NCBI GenBank assembly: GCA_900545285.1
Contig: UQYK01000019.1
Span: 1 to 34,849, forward strand
From: an uncultured Ruminococcus sp.
GTDB taxonomy: Bacteria; Bacillota; Clostridia; Oscillospirales; Ruminococcaceae
Reading direction: 5' to 3'
Length of the DNA stretch: 34,849 nucleotides
Of this stretch, positions 22,908 through 31,210 are shown piece by piece. The translations under genes were made by a program, and so were the position numbers. The notes beneath the pieces were generated by a model that was not told the DNA's origin, did not search any database, and worked only from the letters and a program-made list of their open reading frames with translations. The number at the start of each line of letters is the position of its first letter. The first letter of the stretch is position 1.

Positions 22908-24284
22908 TTAAACCATCTGCTCCGGGTGGAACACTTCGTCAAACCGTTCAGCCGTCAGAAATCCCAGCTCTACGCAGGCTTCCTTCAGGGATATATTGTC
23001 ATGGAACGCCTTCTTTGCAGTTTTTGCAGCGTTTTCATAACCGATATAAGGATTGAGTGCTGTTACCAGCATCAGAGAGTTGTGCAGGTTGTGGTGCATC
23101 TTCTCGCGGTTTGCGCAAATGCCGACAGCACAATTCTTATTAAAGGAGAGAATGGACTCTGCCAGCAGACGTGCAGACTGGAGGAAGTTATAGGCGCAAA
23201 CCGGCATGAATACGTTCAGCTCAAAGTTACCCTGAGAAGCAGCCATGCCAACTGCAACATCATTGCCGATCACCTGTACTGCAACCATGGTTACCTGCTC
23301 ACACTGTGTGGGGTTTACCTTACCCGGCATAATAGAAGAGCCAGGCTCATTTTCCGGAATTGTAATTTCACCCAGACCGTCTCTCGGGCCGCTTGCCAGC
23401 CAGCGAACGTCATTTGCAATCTTCATCATATCTGCTGCCAGTGCCTTCAGTGCGCCGTGTGCAAATACGATTTCGTCTTTGCTGGTCAGTGCGTGGAACT
23501 TATTCTCTGCGGTTACAAAGTCTTTTCCGGTCAGTTCAGAAACAGCCTTTGCCACTTCTACGTCAAAGCCCTTCGGCGCATTCAGGCCAGTGCCGACTGC
23601 GGTGCCGCCCAGAGCCAGTGTCTTCAGATACGGCAGTGCAGATACCAGCATTTCACGGTCGCGTTCCAGAGAAGAACGCCAGCCGCTGATTTCCTGGGAA
23701 AACTCAATCGGTGTTGCGTCCTGCAGGTGGGTACGGCCGCTCTTTACAATGCCCTTGTGCTCTTCTTCCAGACGGCGAAAGGTTGCAACCAGTGTATCAA
23801 TTGCCGGCAGAACCTTATCCTCTACTGCAAGAACAGCGGAAATGTGCATTGCGGTAGGAAATGTGTCATTGGAAGACTGGCTCATGTTGACATCATCGTT
23901 CGGATGCAAAAGCTTTGTTCCGGCGATTTCGTTTCCGCGGTTTGCAATTACCTCATTGGCATTCATGTTAGACTGCGTGCCGCTTCCGGTCTGCCATACA
24001 ACCAACGGAAAATGTTCATTCAGACTACCGGAAATCACTTCATCACAAGCACCGGAAATTGCAGCCAGCTTTTCATCTGTCATTTTTTCCGGACGCAGCT
24101 TATGATTGGCCATTGCAGCAGCTTTTTTCAAAATTCCGAATGCATGTGTAATCTCTCTCGGCATGGTTTCGATTCCTACGCCGATCAGAAAGTTTTCATG
24201 GCTGCGCTCTGTCTGCGCTGCCCAATACTTATCCGCAGGAACCTTTACCTCGCCCATCGAGTCATGCTCAATGCGATACTCCAT
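22908..24284 (-). CDS. fumC: Class II fumarate hydratase
   Basis: Fumarase of 458 residues converting malate and fumarate reversibly, oxygen-stable class II. The N-terminus EYRIEHDSMGEVKVPADKYW, the segment GSGTQSNMNANEV and the superfamily signature GSSIMPGKVNP are all present. Aspartase belongs to the same superfamily, but the length, N-terminus and placement before a fumarate reductase favour fumarase. I start at ATG 24284, because TAGGAG lies 8 nt upstream; the ATG two codons earlier (24290) would be only 2 nt from that RBS. First gene of the operon; it would supply fumarate to FrdAB from malate in a reductive succinate pathway. Confidence 0.93.
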   Translation of the reverse strand: MEYRIEHDSMGEVKVPADKYWAAQTERSHENFLIGVGIETMPREITHAFGILKKAAAMANHKLRPEKMTDEKLAAISGACDEVISGSLNEHFPLVVWQTGSGTQSNMNANEVIANRGNEIAGTKLLHPNDDVNMSQSSNDTFPTAMHISAVLAVEDKVLPAIDTLVATFRRLEEEHKGIVKSGRTHLQDATPIEFSQEISGWRSSLERDREMLVSALPYLKTLALGGTAVGTGLNAPKGFDVEVAKAVSELTGKDFVTAENKFHALTSKDEIVFAHGALKALAADMMKIANDVRWLASGPRDGLGEITIPENEPGSSIMPGKVNPTQCEQVTMVAVQVIGNDVAVGMAASQGNFELNVFMPVCAYNFLQSARLLAESILSFNKNCAVGICANREKMHHNLHNSLMLVTALNPYIGYENAAKTAKKAFHDNISLKEACVELGFLTAERFDEVFHPEQMV

Positions 24285-24290
24285 GTTCAT

Positions 24291-24536
24291 CTCTCCTATT
24301 TTGTTTATTTTGTCCTGTACATTCTGAAAGGAGCGGTTCTGCCATAAAGCTGTGATCCTAAGGATCCTGATCTGCTTGTCCGCAGCCCTCTCCGACGAAT
24401 CCGCAGCAACACGGCAAAGCCGTCCTTTCCGCTGTCGAACCGTCCTGTCCAGACGACAGAATGCTGACAGAAAATCGGTGCTTTGCCTTGGCTCTCCCAG
24501 CGAAAAGCCGCCGCAGAAGCACTTGATATACTATCT
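24291..24536 (-). promoter_or_regulatory. Long structured 5' leader of the fumC operon
   Basis: About 245 nt of untranslated leader. An 8-bp helix GGCAAAGC/GCTTTGCC (24413-24420 with 24480-24487) closes a nested arm that includes CTGTC/GACAG pairs, and a separate hairpin GGCT/AGCC forms near the 5' end (about 24490-24510). A palindrome GATCC-TAA-GGATC sits at 24355-24367. No riboswitch class that I know fits, and there is no obvious terminator before fumC. Confidence 0.45.
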
Positions 24537-24541
24537 ATGAT

Positions 24542-24570
24542 ATTATAGCATATTTTGTTTTTTTTTGCAA
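24542..24570 (-). promoter_or_regulatory. Promoter of the fumC-hdr-flx-frd operon
   Basis: Minus-strand TTGCAA (24565-24570), 17-bp spacer, TATAAT (24542-24547). The -10 is perfect, the -35 matches 4 of 6. Start site near 24536. Confidence 0.72.
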
Positions 24571-24582
24571 GATACAATCGCA

Positions 24583-24881
24583 AATTTTATATGAACAGGA
24601 ACAAACCAAGTCGACAGATGCCACTTTTCTGCCGAGATCAACGAACTCACACACAACATCTTCCTGTTTTTCCAAAAAATACGCATCCTGTTCTCCGTAT
24701 GTACCCTGCCGGAATGTGCTGGTTTTCTGTTATTATCATAACACGTTTTTTCCGGGAGAACAAGGCCTTTGCAAAAACGATTCTTTTTGAAAGTTTTCTC
24801 CCTGTAAAAGCATCTCTTTTCGGGTATTTTCCGAAAATTCTTTCTTTCCTGCATCTTTTTGCAATTTTACAGATGCTGCCC
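24583..24881. other. AT-rich intergenic stretch without a convincing gene
   Basis: No reading frame here has an RBS, family motif or sensible composition. On the minus strand TTGTTC (24758-24763), 17-bp spacer, TATGAT (24735-24740) could be a second, upstream promoter for the fumC operon. Nothing else was recognised. Confidence 0.35.
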
Positions 24882-24910
24882 TTGCTTTTTCCGATTTTGC
24901 ATGGTATAAT
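24882..24910 (+). promoter_or_regulatory. Extended -10 promoter of the XRE/S24 regulator
   Basis: TTGCTT (24882-24887), 17-bp spacer, TATAAT (24905-24910) preceded by TGG (extended -10). In the 125-nt leader, GGGAGA (24924-24929) pairs with TCTCCC (24951-24956), followed four bases later by T6, a possible weak attenuator. Confidence 0.7.
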
Positions 24911-25041
24911 GCAGGTGAAACAAGGGAGAGCACCACAAAATTTACGCTTATCTCCCAGGATTTTTTGCAGACCGCACGAAAAATCTGCACAAATAATCGA
25001 TCAAAACACATTTCAATTTCATTTTAAAGGACGATTACGTT

Positions 25042-25680
25042 ATGAACATTATTTCTGAAAGGCTTACAACAGCCTTGGAACAGCAGCACATGACACAGGC
25101 TGAATTATGCGAAAAAACCGGCATCTCCCGTTCCACCATGAGTCAGTACTGCTCCGGTTCCTTTCGGCCGAAGGCAGATAAGCTCCAGCGTATTGCAAAG
25201 GCACTGCATGTCAATGAAGCATGGCTTCTGGGCTATGAAACAAAAAAGGAAGAGGTTATTTCTCTGGAAAATTATCCGAACCTGCGTCCAATCCGATTAA
25301 AGCGTTTTCCGGTGCTGGGAGAAATTGCATGCGGAGAACCGATTTTTGCCCAGGAGGATCGGGAAAACTTTTTAATGGCTGACGCGGAGATTCACGCGGA
25401 TTTCTGCCTGATGGCCCGTGGAGACAGCATGATCGGTGCCAGAATCTATGACGGCGATGCGGTGTTCATCCACAGCCAGCCCATGGTGGAAAACGGAGAA
25501 ATCGCAGCCGTTATCATCGAAGAGGAAGCCACTTTAAAACGTGTCTATTATGACAAGATCCATGCACGATTACAGTTGGTCGCAGAAAATCCGGCTTATC
25601 CCCCTCTGGTGTATGTCGGGGCAGAACTGGAAGAAATCCGCATTCTGGGAAAAGCAGTAGCTTTTATGAGCACAATTTAA
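25042..25680 (+). CDS. XRE-type HTH / S24 LexA-like self-cleaving regulator
   Basis: Transcription regulator of 212 residues. An N-terminal XRE helix-turn-helix (about 5-62, with TQAELCEKTGISRSTMSQY) is joined to a C-terminal LexA/CI/UmuD-type S24 peptidase domain. The Ser-Lys dyad is S129 (ARGDSM) and K166 (ATLKRV), 37 residues apart as in LexA and UmuD. A potential cleavage site is C97-G98 within IACGEP, like the Cys-Gly site of UmuD rather than the Ala-Gly of LexA. It is a phage-CI-like regulator, but no phage genes are near and it is monocistronic, with AAAGGA about 12 nt before the ATG. Its targets are unknown; it is not the canonical LexA, which has a winged-helix N-terminus. Confidence 0.88.
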   Translation: MNIISERLTTALEQQHMTQAELCEKTGISRSTMSQYCSGSFRPKADKLQRIAKALHVNEAWLLGYETKKEEVISLENYPNLRPIRLKRFPVLGEIACGEPIFAQEDRENFLMADAEIHADFCLMARGDSMIGARIYDGDAVFIHSQPMVENGEIAAVIIEEEATLKRVYYDKIHARLQLVAENPAYPPLVYVGAELEEIRILGKAVAFMSTI

Positions 25681-25733
25681 AAAATACCGGTATACAGCAT
25701 TCTTTTCAAGAACCTGTGTGCCGGTATTTTTCT
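25681..25733. terminator. Bidirectional terminator between the S24 regulator and cls
   Basis: Stem AAAATACCGG (25681-25690) with CCGGTATTTT (25721-25730) around a 30-nt interior that can itself pair (ACAG/CTGT). It lies between convergent genes and has A/T runs at both feet. Confidence 0.78.
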
Positions 25734-25747
25734 ATATGAGAACTTCT

Positions 25748-27277
25748 TTACAAAAGCGGACTGATGGTGCGCAGAATAGCCTGCCAGATCAGGCTGTGCT
25801 TTCGGTTTTTGCAGTCCTGGAGTGTCACGCGATGACTTTTTTCCATCGTCACAATGCAGTCCAGTTTCAACTTGTCCAGCGCACTGCACCCTACCATCAG
25901 AACTGCACACTCCATGTGCAGGTAAAGGCTGCGGTAGTCCATGTTGATTGTCCCCACCACGCCTATGGTATCATCTACCAGATAGCTTTTCGCATGAATA
26001 AATCCAGGGGTGTATTCATAAATCCGCACGCCAGAGCGAATCAGCGGCTCGTAATAGGAACGCGTCAGAGAATATACCATCCGCTTGTCCGGGATTCCCG
26101 GTGTTACAAGGCGCACATCCACACCGCGTTTTGCCGCCATGCACAGTGCGTGCTGCATCTCATCGTCAATGGCCAGATACGGCGTGAAAATGTAGACATA
26201 ACGCTCTGCCTGCGATAACAAGTCCAGATATACTTCCTGCGCCAATGCTTCATTTTCAAACGGAGAGTTGCAGTACGGCTGCACATAGCCATCTGAGGCA
26301 AACGGCTTGGAATGATAATAGCTGGGCCGATACTTCACGCAGCGGTCTTCCGTCTTGCAAAAGGCGTTCCAGAGTTCCAGGAACATAATGGTCAGATTAT
26401 AAACACCCTCGCCGTAAAGCCGCACAGCGGTATCCTTCCAGTGTCCAAATCGTTCTTTCTGGTTAATATACTCATCCGCCAGATTCAGGCCGCCGGTATA
26501 GCCGATCATCCCGTCAATGACAGTGATTTTTCGGTGACTGCGGTTGTTCATCACCGCCGCCAGCGCCGGCCGGAACGGATTAAACGCCATAACGTGAATG
26601 CCGGCTTCTGTCAATTCCTTCCGAAAATGCTTCGGCAGGCATCCGATGCTGCCTACATCGTCATAGATAAAGCGCACCTCTACGCCCTGCGCTGCCTTTT
26701 CCTTCAACAGTGCCTTAATAGACTCCCACATCACGCCATCCGCAATGATGAAATATTCCATAAAAATATAATGCTTTGCCTGTTGCAAATCCTGAATCAG
26801 CCGGGGAAACATCTCATCTCCTACCGAGAAATATTCCACCTGTGTATTCTGATACATGGGAAAGCCACAGCGTTCCAGATGGGCACCAATCTCCGCCATA
26901 CGCTGGGGCAACTGCCCCAGCACATCTTCCGATGCAGCACGGGAACCAATGGCACGTCTCCCCCGATGCAGCTGGCGGCGTATTTTCCGAGACGGCCGCT
27001 TATCGCCGAACAGGAAATACATCAGACAGCCCAGAACCGGAACGGAACCGATAAACAAAAGCCACAAAATCTTATAAGAAGGGTTTCCAGGCTTGCTGAC
27101 AATATACAGCTCCACCAGTATGCTCAAAATAACCAAACCGGTATTGATCCACGTTGCATATTGTAATAGCCGGAAAAACAAAATCAAAAACCATACCAAT
27201 TGCAGCAAAATCAAAAAGCCGATGATGACAACCCGGCTTGTGAGAACGCCAAATATTTTCTTAAAAATCTGCTTCAT
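25748..27277 (-). CDS. cls: Cardiolipin synthase (phospholipase D family)
   Basis: Membrane enzyme of 509 residues that joins phosphatidylglycerol molecules into cardiolipin. Two N-terminal helix segments (within about 12-75) precede a PLDc_N region ending FLFGDKRPSRK, then two HKD catalytic motifs: HRKITVID in NNRSHRKITVIDGMIGYTGG and HAKSYLVD in GFIHAKSYLVDDTIGVVG. Length and order fit ClsA-type enzymes. Start: ATG 27277 is preceded by AGGAGA at 13 nt, rather far; ATG 27304 adds nine residues (MKKGENTAR) but then the RBS is inside the gene. Single-gene unit with its own promoter. Confidence 0.92.
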   Translation of the reverse strand: MKQIFKKIFGVLTSRVVIIGFLILLQLVWFLILFFRLLQYATWINTGLVILSILVELYIVSKPGNPSYKILWLLFIGSVPVLGCLMYFLFGDKRPSRKIRRQLHRGRRAIGSRAASEDVLGQLPQRMAEIGAHLERCGFPMYQNTQVEYFSVGDEMFPRLIQDLQQAKHYIFMEYFIIADGVMWESIKALLKEKAAQGVEVRFIYDDVGSIGCLPKHFRKELTEAGIHVMAFNPFRPALAAVMNNRSHRKITVIDGMIGYTGGLNLADEYINQKERFGHWKDTAVRLYGEGVYNLTIMFLELWNAFCKTEDRCVKYRPSYYHSKPFASDGYVQPYCNSPFENEALAQEVYLDLLSQAERYVYIFTPYLAIDDEMQHALCMAAKRGVDVRLVTPGIPDKRMVYSLTRSYYEPLIRSGVRIYEYTPGFIHAKSYLVDDTIGVVGTINMDYRSLYLHMECAVLMVGCSALDKLKLDCIVTMEKSHRVTLQDCKNRKHSLIWQAILRTISPLL

Positions 27278-27421
27278 ACGTGCCGTATTCTCTCCTTTTT
27301 TCATCCAGACACTATTTTGCCTGTCCGATTCCTGCATTTCGCGCAGCCCAGCCGTTATGCACTCGAAGCAGGAAATGAACCATGTGATGCGCCATACCAC
27401 AAAAGCAAAACTTACATTTAT

Positions 27422-27450
27422 AGTATACCAGATTTTTAAAAGAATGGCAA
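27422..27450 (-). promoter_or_regulatory. Promoter of cls
   Basis: Minus-strand TTGCCA (27445-27450), 17-bp spacer, TATACT (27422-27427) with TGG before the -10. Start site near 27415, leader about 140 nt. Confidence 0.72.
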
Positions 27451-27480
27451 GAGGTACACCAAAGGTTTATCCGCATAGGA

Positions 27481-28880
27481 TCAGTTTCCGGGGAGCGTTT
27501 CCTTCTGGCGTTTCCGGTAGGTCTGATGCAGCAGAAAAATCGCAGTCACCGCAGTTACGGCTTCTGCAATGGGGAACGCCCACCAAACAAACACCTCTCC
27601 CGTTTTCCATTGCAGAAACAGCAGACAAAGAGGAATCGGCAAAACAATCAAGCGCAGCAATGCCAAAAGCAGCGGAGAAAAGATACTCCGAAATCCCTGT
27701 AGAATTCCCTGAATCAGCACTGTAATTCCCATGAAAAATATCCCAATGTACAGATCCGCATGGAGCGCATGCACAGAACCTGCACCATTTCACTACTCTC
27801 CTCCGTCTGAAACAAATGGGAAATCGGCGCAGCAAACAGCTGAAACAGAATCGTAATTGCAAGCATCAGACAGCCCATATAGAACAGTCCATATTGTACG
27901 CATTGTTTCAGCCGCCTCCACTCCTGTTGGCCGTAATGAAACGCAACTACGGTAATCAGAGTATTGCTAAGCCCAAATGCGGAAAACAATGCAAACTGCT
28001 GAATCTTATAATAGATGCCATATGCAGCCTGAAGCGGTTCTGCCAGATCTTTCTGCAAGCCAAAAACCAAATTCACAAGAAGCACCATCACAGAAAGCAG
28101 CCCCTGCATGATTGCCGCCGGGATTCCGATGGCATAAATTCCGCGAATGATGTTCCAATGCGGGCGAATCTGCTTCCAGTCCTGCTGAATCTCCTTGTTC
28201 CATCGATAGTGAAACAGCATTGCCAAAAGCAACGATACCACTTGTCCGATTACAGTTGCCACAGCTGCACCGGCAACGCCCATATCCAGCGCAAAGATAA
28301 AAACCGGATCCAGAATCATATTCAGCACGGCACCGCTAATCTGTGCAATGGTAGACAAGTTTGTTCTTCCCGTGCTCTGCAAAAACCGTTCATACACGGT
28401 ATATCCAATATTGCCAAAGGAACCGAGACAACAAATTGTCAGATAGGTTGTTCCCATCTCCTGGCGCAGGGCGTTGCTTTTGGCTTGCATGGCAATAAAT
28501 CCGCGCACGCCGAAGATGCCAAACAGGAAAAATACTAGAAAAATGCAAATCCCCAGAAAAATGCCGTTTCCTGCAATTTGTGCTGCCTTTTTCCCATCGC
28601 GCTCTCCTAAGGTCTTGGCCAAAAGTGCATTGATCCCAATTCCGGTACCAACGCCAATTGCCACAATCAGCAGCTGGATGGAATAGGAATCCGTCAGGGC
28701 AAGTACTGCGGTCTCTCCATTTTTCATATGGCTGACAAATATGGTATCTACAATATTATACACCGCCTGCAATACCATAGAAAGTACCATAGGCATTCCC
28801 ATACTGAGAATCAAGGTACGAATCGGCCAGTCTGCCAATTTGTTTCCGTTTTTGGAATGCTGTATTTTTTTCGTCTGCAT
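27481..28880 (-). pseudogene. MATE family multidrug/cation efflux transporter, single-base frameshift
   Basis: The first frame (28880-27714) encodes 388 residues of a MATE transporter (MGMPMVLSMVLQAVYNIVDT near the start, then repeated helices) and ends abruptly after SMRICTLGY. The last ~90 residues of the family (FFMGITVLIQGILQGF onward to a stop at 27481) continue in the neighbouring frame. Adding one T to the T5 run (A5 at 27734-27738 on the plus strand) restores an uninterrupted 466-codon gene reading TLGYFFMGITVLIQG, normal MATE length. So either one base was lost in the assembly at this homopolymer or the gene is newly broken. ATG at 28880 has GGAGG 9 nt upstream. Substrate unknown. 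Confidence 0.85.
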
Positions 28881-28926
28881 GTAATTTTTCCTCCCGTTCT
28901 ATTGGTACGTGTTCCATGTAATTTCT

Positions 28927-28977
28927 GAAAACAAAAAATCGGCGTAAACCCAATTTTAAACTGGATTTACGCCGATT
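28927..28977 (-). terminator. Terminator downstream of homoserine dehydrogenase
   Basis: On the minus strand, AATCGGCGTAAA pairs with TTTACGCCGATT (28966-28977 with 28937-28948), with two further C:G pairs inside, followed by a T6-G-T4 tract. It ends the pheB-hom unit. The MATE gene starts only about 50 nt downstream, and I see no good promoter for it in that gap. Confidence 0.88.
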
Positions 28978-29070
28978 CGCTACACGTTTTTTTAATGATA
29001 GCAAATATTCTCCTTTGATTTCAATGAAAAATTTGCTTTTCTTTTTGAATTTTTGATAATCCTGCTTGCA

Positions 29071-30300
29071 TCAATCTACCAGAACCGGAATCCGGGACAG
29101 AATCTCTGCGCCCTCCTGTGCCAGTCTCTGCTTAAAGGCTTCTGCTTTCTTCTGATCACAAAGGCTGATCATGCAACCGTTTTCTGCGGTTTCCAGCAGT
29201 TCCACGCCCACTTCTTCTGCGACCTTTGCAAATACGCCGGCGCCGCAGGGAGAAGTACGATAGCAGCGCGGTGCTTCAAAGTCATCGATCGGTGCAACAA
29301 AAGCAGTTCCCTCTTCTGCCGGTTCCCAGCTCTGAGAAAGGACAGTATCTGTCTGCTTCATTTCATCAATCAGATCACCCAGAACAGCACTTGCCGTCGG
29401 GAGCTTTCCGGCACCACGGCCATAGAACATGGTTTTGTCCACACCGTCACCCCATACCATAACTGCATTGAACACACCGTTTACATGGGAAATCAGACTG
29501 TCATTCATGACCAGCATCGGCATTACAGTCGGCAGAATCCGGCCGTCTTCCAGACGCTTTACAGCACCGATCAGTTTTACTGCGCCGCCGAACTGCTGCG
29601 CCAGCTGTACGTCTTCCAGGGTAATATTGCGGATACCCTTAGTATAAACCTGATCCGGATACACATGCCGGCCAAATACCAGAGAGGACAAAATGCAGAT
29701 TTTCCGGCAGGCATCGCCGCCGTCTACATCGGCAGAAGGATCCCGTTCTGCATAGCCCAACTTCTGTGCCAGTGCCAGTGCATCATCAAACCGCATATTT
29801 TCACAGATCATTTTTTCCAGAATAAAGTTTGTGGTACCATTCAGAATACCGGCAACTGCGGAAATATCGTTTGCAGCCAGGCAGGTATGCAACGGACGAA
29901 TGATCGGGATTGCACCGCCGACACTGGCTTCAAAGAAGAAGTTCACATGGTGTTCCTTTGCTACCTGTAATAAGATGTCGCCTTTTTCGGCAACCAGCTG
30001 CTTATTGGAGGTAGACACGCTTTTTCCGGCTTCCAGACAGCGGCGTACAAAATCAAATGCCGGTGTCACACCGCCCATGCATTCTGCAACATATCCCACT
30101 TCCGGATCATCCAGGATTACCTGAATATCGTGTACCACACGATCTCCATACGGATCATCCGGGAATTCTCTCAAATCCAGAATATAGCCAACCTCTACGG
30201 CATCACCTACATTTTTTTCTATTTTCTTCTGATTGCGGTAGAACAGCTCGACAACGCCAGAGCCGACTACGCCATATCCTAAAACAGCAATCTTTTTCAT
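29071..30300 (-). CDS. hom: Homoserine dehydrogenase
   Basis: NAD(P)H-dependent enzyme of 409 residues reducing aspartate-semialdehyde to homoserine on the way to threonine and methionine. Order: Rossmann domain with GYGVVGSG (8-15); catalytic domain with NKQLVA, GILNGTTNFIL, GYAERDPSADVDGGDACRK (substrate-binding and catalytic Asp/Lys) and YGRGAGKLPTASAV; C-terminal ACT domain (about 325-409), which in homologues gives threonine feedback control. ATG at 30300 with AAAGGA 9 nt upstream. It follows the ACT protein gene by 63 nt and is probably co-transcribed. Confidence 0.95.
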   Translation of the reverse strand: MKKIAVLGYGVVGSGVVELFYRNQKKIEKNVGDAVEVGYILDLREFPDDPYGDRVVHDIQVILDDPEVGYVAECMGGVTPAFDFVRRCLEAGKSVSTSNKQLVAEKGDILLQVAKEHHVNFFFEASVGGAIPIIRPLHTCLAANDISAVAGILNGTTNFILEKMICENMRFDDALALAQKLGYAERDPSADVDGGDACRKICILSSLVFGRHVYPDQVYTKGIRNITLEDVQLAQQFGGAVKLIGAVKRLEDGRILPTVMPMLVMNDSLISHVNGVFNAVMVWGDGVDKTMFYGRGAGKLPTASAVLGDLIDEMKQTDTVLSQSWEPAEEGTAFVAPIDDFEAPRCYRTSPCGAGVFAKVAEEVGVELLETAENGCMISLCDQKKAEAFKQRLAQEGAEILSRIPVLVD

Positions 30301-30363
30301 GATTTCGATTCCTTTCTCTTTTTCTCCGCATCCATACGAATTTTCTCTGCATCAAAAGCAGTT

Positions 30364-30852
30364 TTATTCACCAGACAACAAACGCACTTCTACGACACCC
30401 TGCAGCTGTGAAATTGCCTGTGTAATGGTAATAGGATTCACAGCACCCTCTCCCCCCATTTTTAAAGAAAGAGAGACCAGTGCCACGCCATCTACAGGAA
30501 TATTCTGGTTCACAGTCAAGATATTGGCATGCATCCCATATAATGTAGTCAAAACATTGGAGAGCACTCCTGCCTGATCCCGCAGCGTAACAGAAAAGTT
30601 TACGATCTGCTGTGTCATTTTGTCATCATAGGCAAAAACGCAGTCGCGATACTTATAAAAAGCACTCCGGGAAATTCCCATCCGCTTACAGGCGGAGGAA
30701 AAACTCCGCTCGGTTTTATCAGCCACCAACTTTTTGACTTCCAGTACTTTTCCAAAAATTTCCGGAAGCACCGCAGTATCCACTACAATATACCGTGTTC
30801 GACCGCTGGTTTCTTTCTGCACGCACACCGAGCTTTCCGACTCCGGCAGCAT
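30364..30852 (-). CDS. pheB: UPF0735 / PheB-type ACT domain protein
   Basis: Small protein of 162 residues. An N-terminal segment with a helix-turn-helix flavour (ACKRMGISRSAFYKYRDCVF) is followed by an ACT amino-acid-sensing domain (about 82-160, VTLRDQAGVLSNVLTTLYG). It matches the UPF0735/PheB family of Firmicutes; PheB has been discussed in connection with aromatic amino acids, but its biochemical role is not settled. Placement directly before hom suggests that it senses or regulates in the aspartate-family pathway here (inference). ATG at 30852 with AAAGGAG 9 nt upstream. About 15 residues at the N-terminus (SESSVCVQKETSG) look like a poorly conserved extension. Confidence 0.88.
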   Translation of the reverse strand: MLPESESSVCVQKETSGRTRYIVVDTAVLPEIFGKVLEVKKLVADKTERSFSSACKRMGISRSAFYKYRDCVFAYDDKMTQQIVNFSVTLRDQAGVLSNVLTTLYGMHANILTVNQNIPVDGVALVSLSLKMGGEGAVNPITITQAISQLQGVVEVRLLSGE

Positions 30853-30922
30853 GACGCAACACTCCTTTGTATTTGTAATACGAGGCGGTTTTCGCTGATC
30901 TGCCGTCTCAAAATGCGTCCGT

Positions 30923-30986
30923 GTACAAAAAACAATTGTACTTACGTCAACTATATAACTATACCATGATTCTCCCGGTTTGTCAA
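30923..30986 (-). promoter_or_regulatory. Promoter and operator-like inverted repeat of pheB-hom
   Basis: Minus-strand TTGACA (30981-30986), 17-bp spacer, TATAGT (30958-30963) with TGG before the -10. Just downstream of the expected start (near 30951) is an inverted repeat GTACAA (30923-30928) / TTGTAC (30936-30941) with a 7-nt centre, a plausible repressor site. I saw no T-box sequence in the leader. Confidence 0.72.
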
Positions 30987-31175
30987 GGGATCTTACAAAC
31001 TTTTCACAGGAACGGCAATTTTTTCTCTTTCTGCAGAGAGTTCCCGGAAAGGCTGCGGCAACTTTCCGTCAAAAATGCGTTTCTTTCAAAAAAAGTGAGA
31101 ATTTTCTTTTTTTCCATAGAAAAATGAAAATTAAACTTGTAAATCAAGGCAATTTCAAATCCGGCGGAAAATGAC

Positions 31176-31204
31176 TTGACAAATACGAAAAATTCCTGTA
31201 TGAT
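31176..31204 (+). promoter_or_regulatory. Promoter of glutamine synthetase III
   Basis: TTGACA (31176-31181), 17-bp spacer, TATGAT (31199-31204). Start site near 31211. The upstream stretch 30987-31175 is AT-rich with no gene that I can support. Confidence 0.8.
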
Positions 31205-31210
31205 AATATT

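Noticed and set aside
24340..24530. 6S RNA, SRP RNA or tmRNA in the fumC leader
   Set aside because: The conserved SRP loop and tmRNA ends are absent, no terminator follows, and the structure lacks a central 6S bubble that I can define; kept only as an unclassified leader.
24543..24854. 103-codon minus-strand frame upstream of the fumC promoter
   Set aside because: No RBS, no recognisable domain, and it runs across promoter elements.
27467..27862. 131-codon Cys/Arg-rich frame overlapping the MATE 3' part
   Set aside because: It lies in a third frame with no family features; the MATE continuation frame explains the region.
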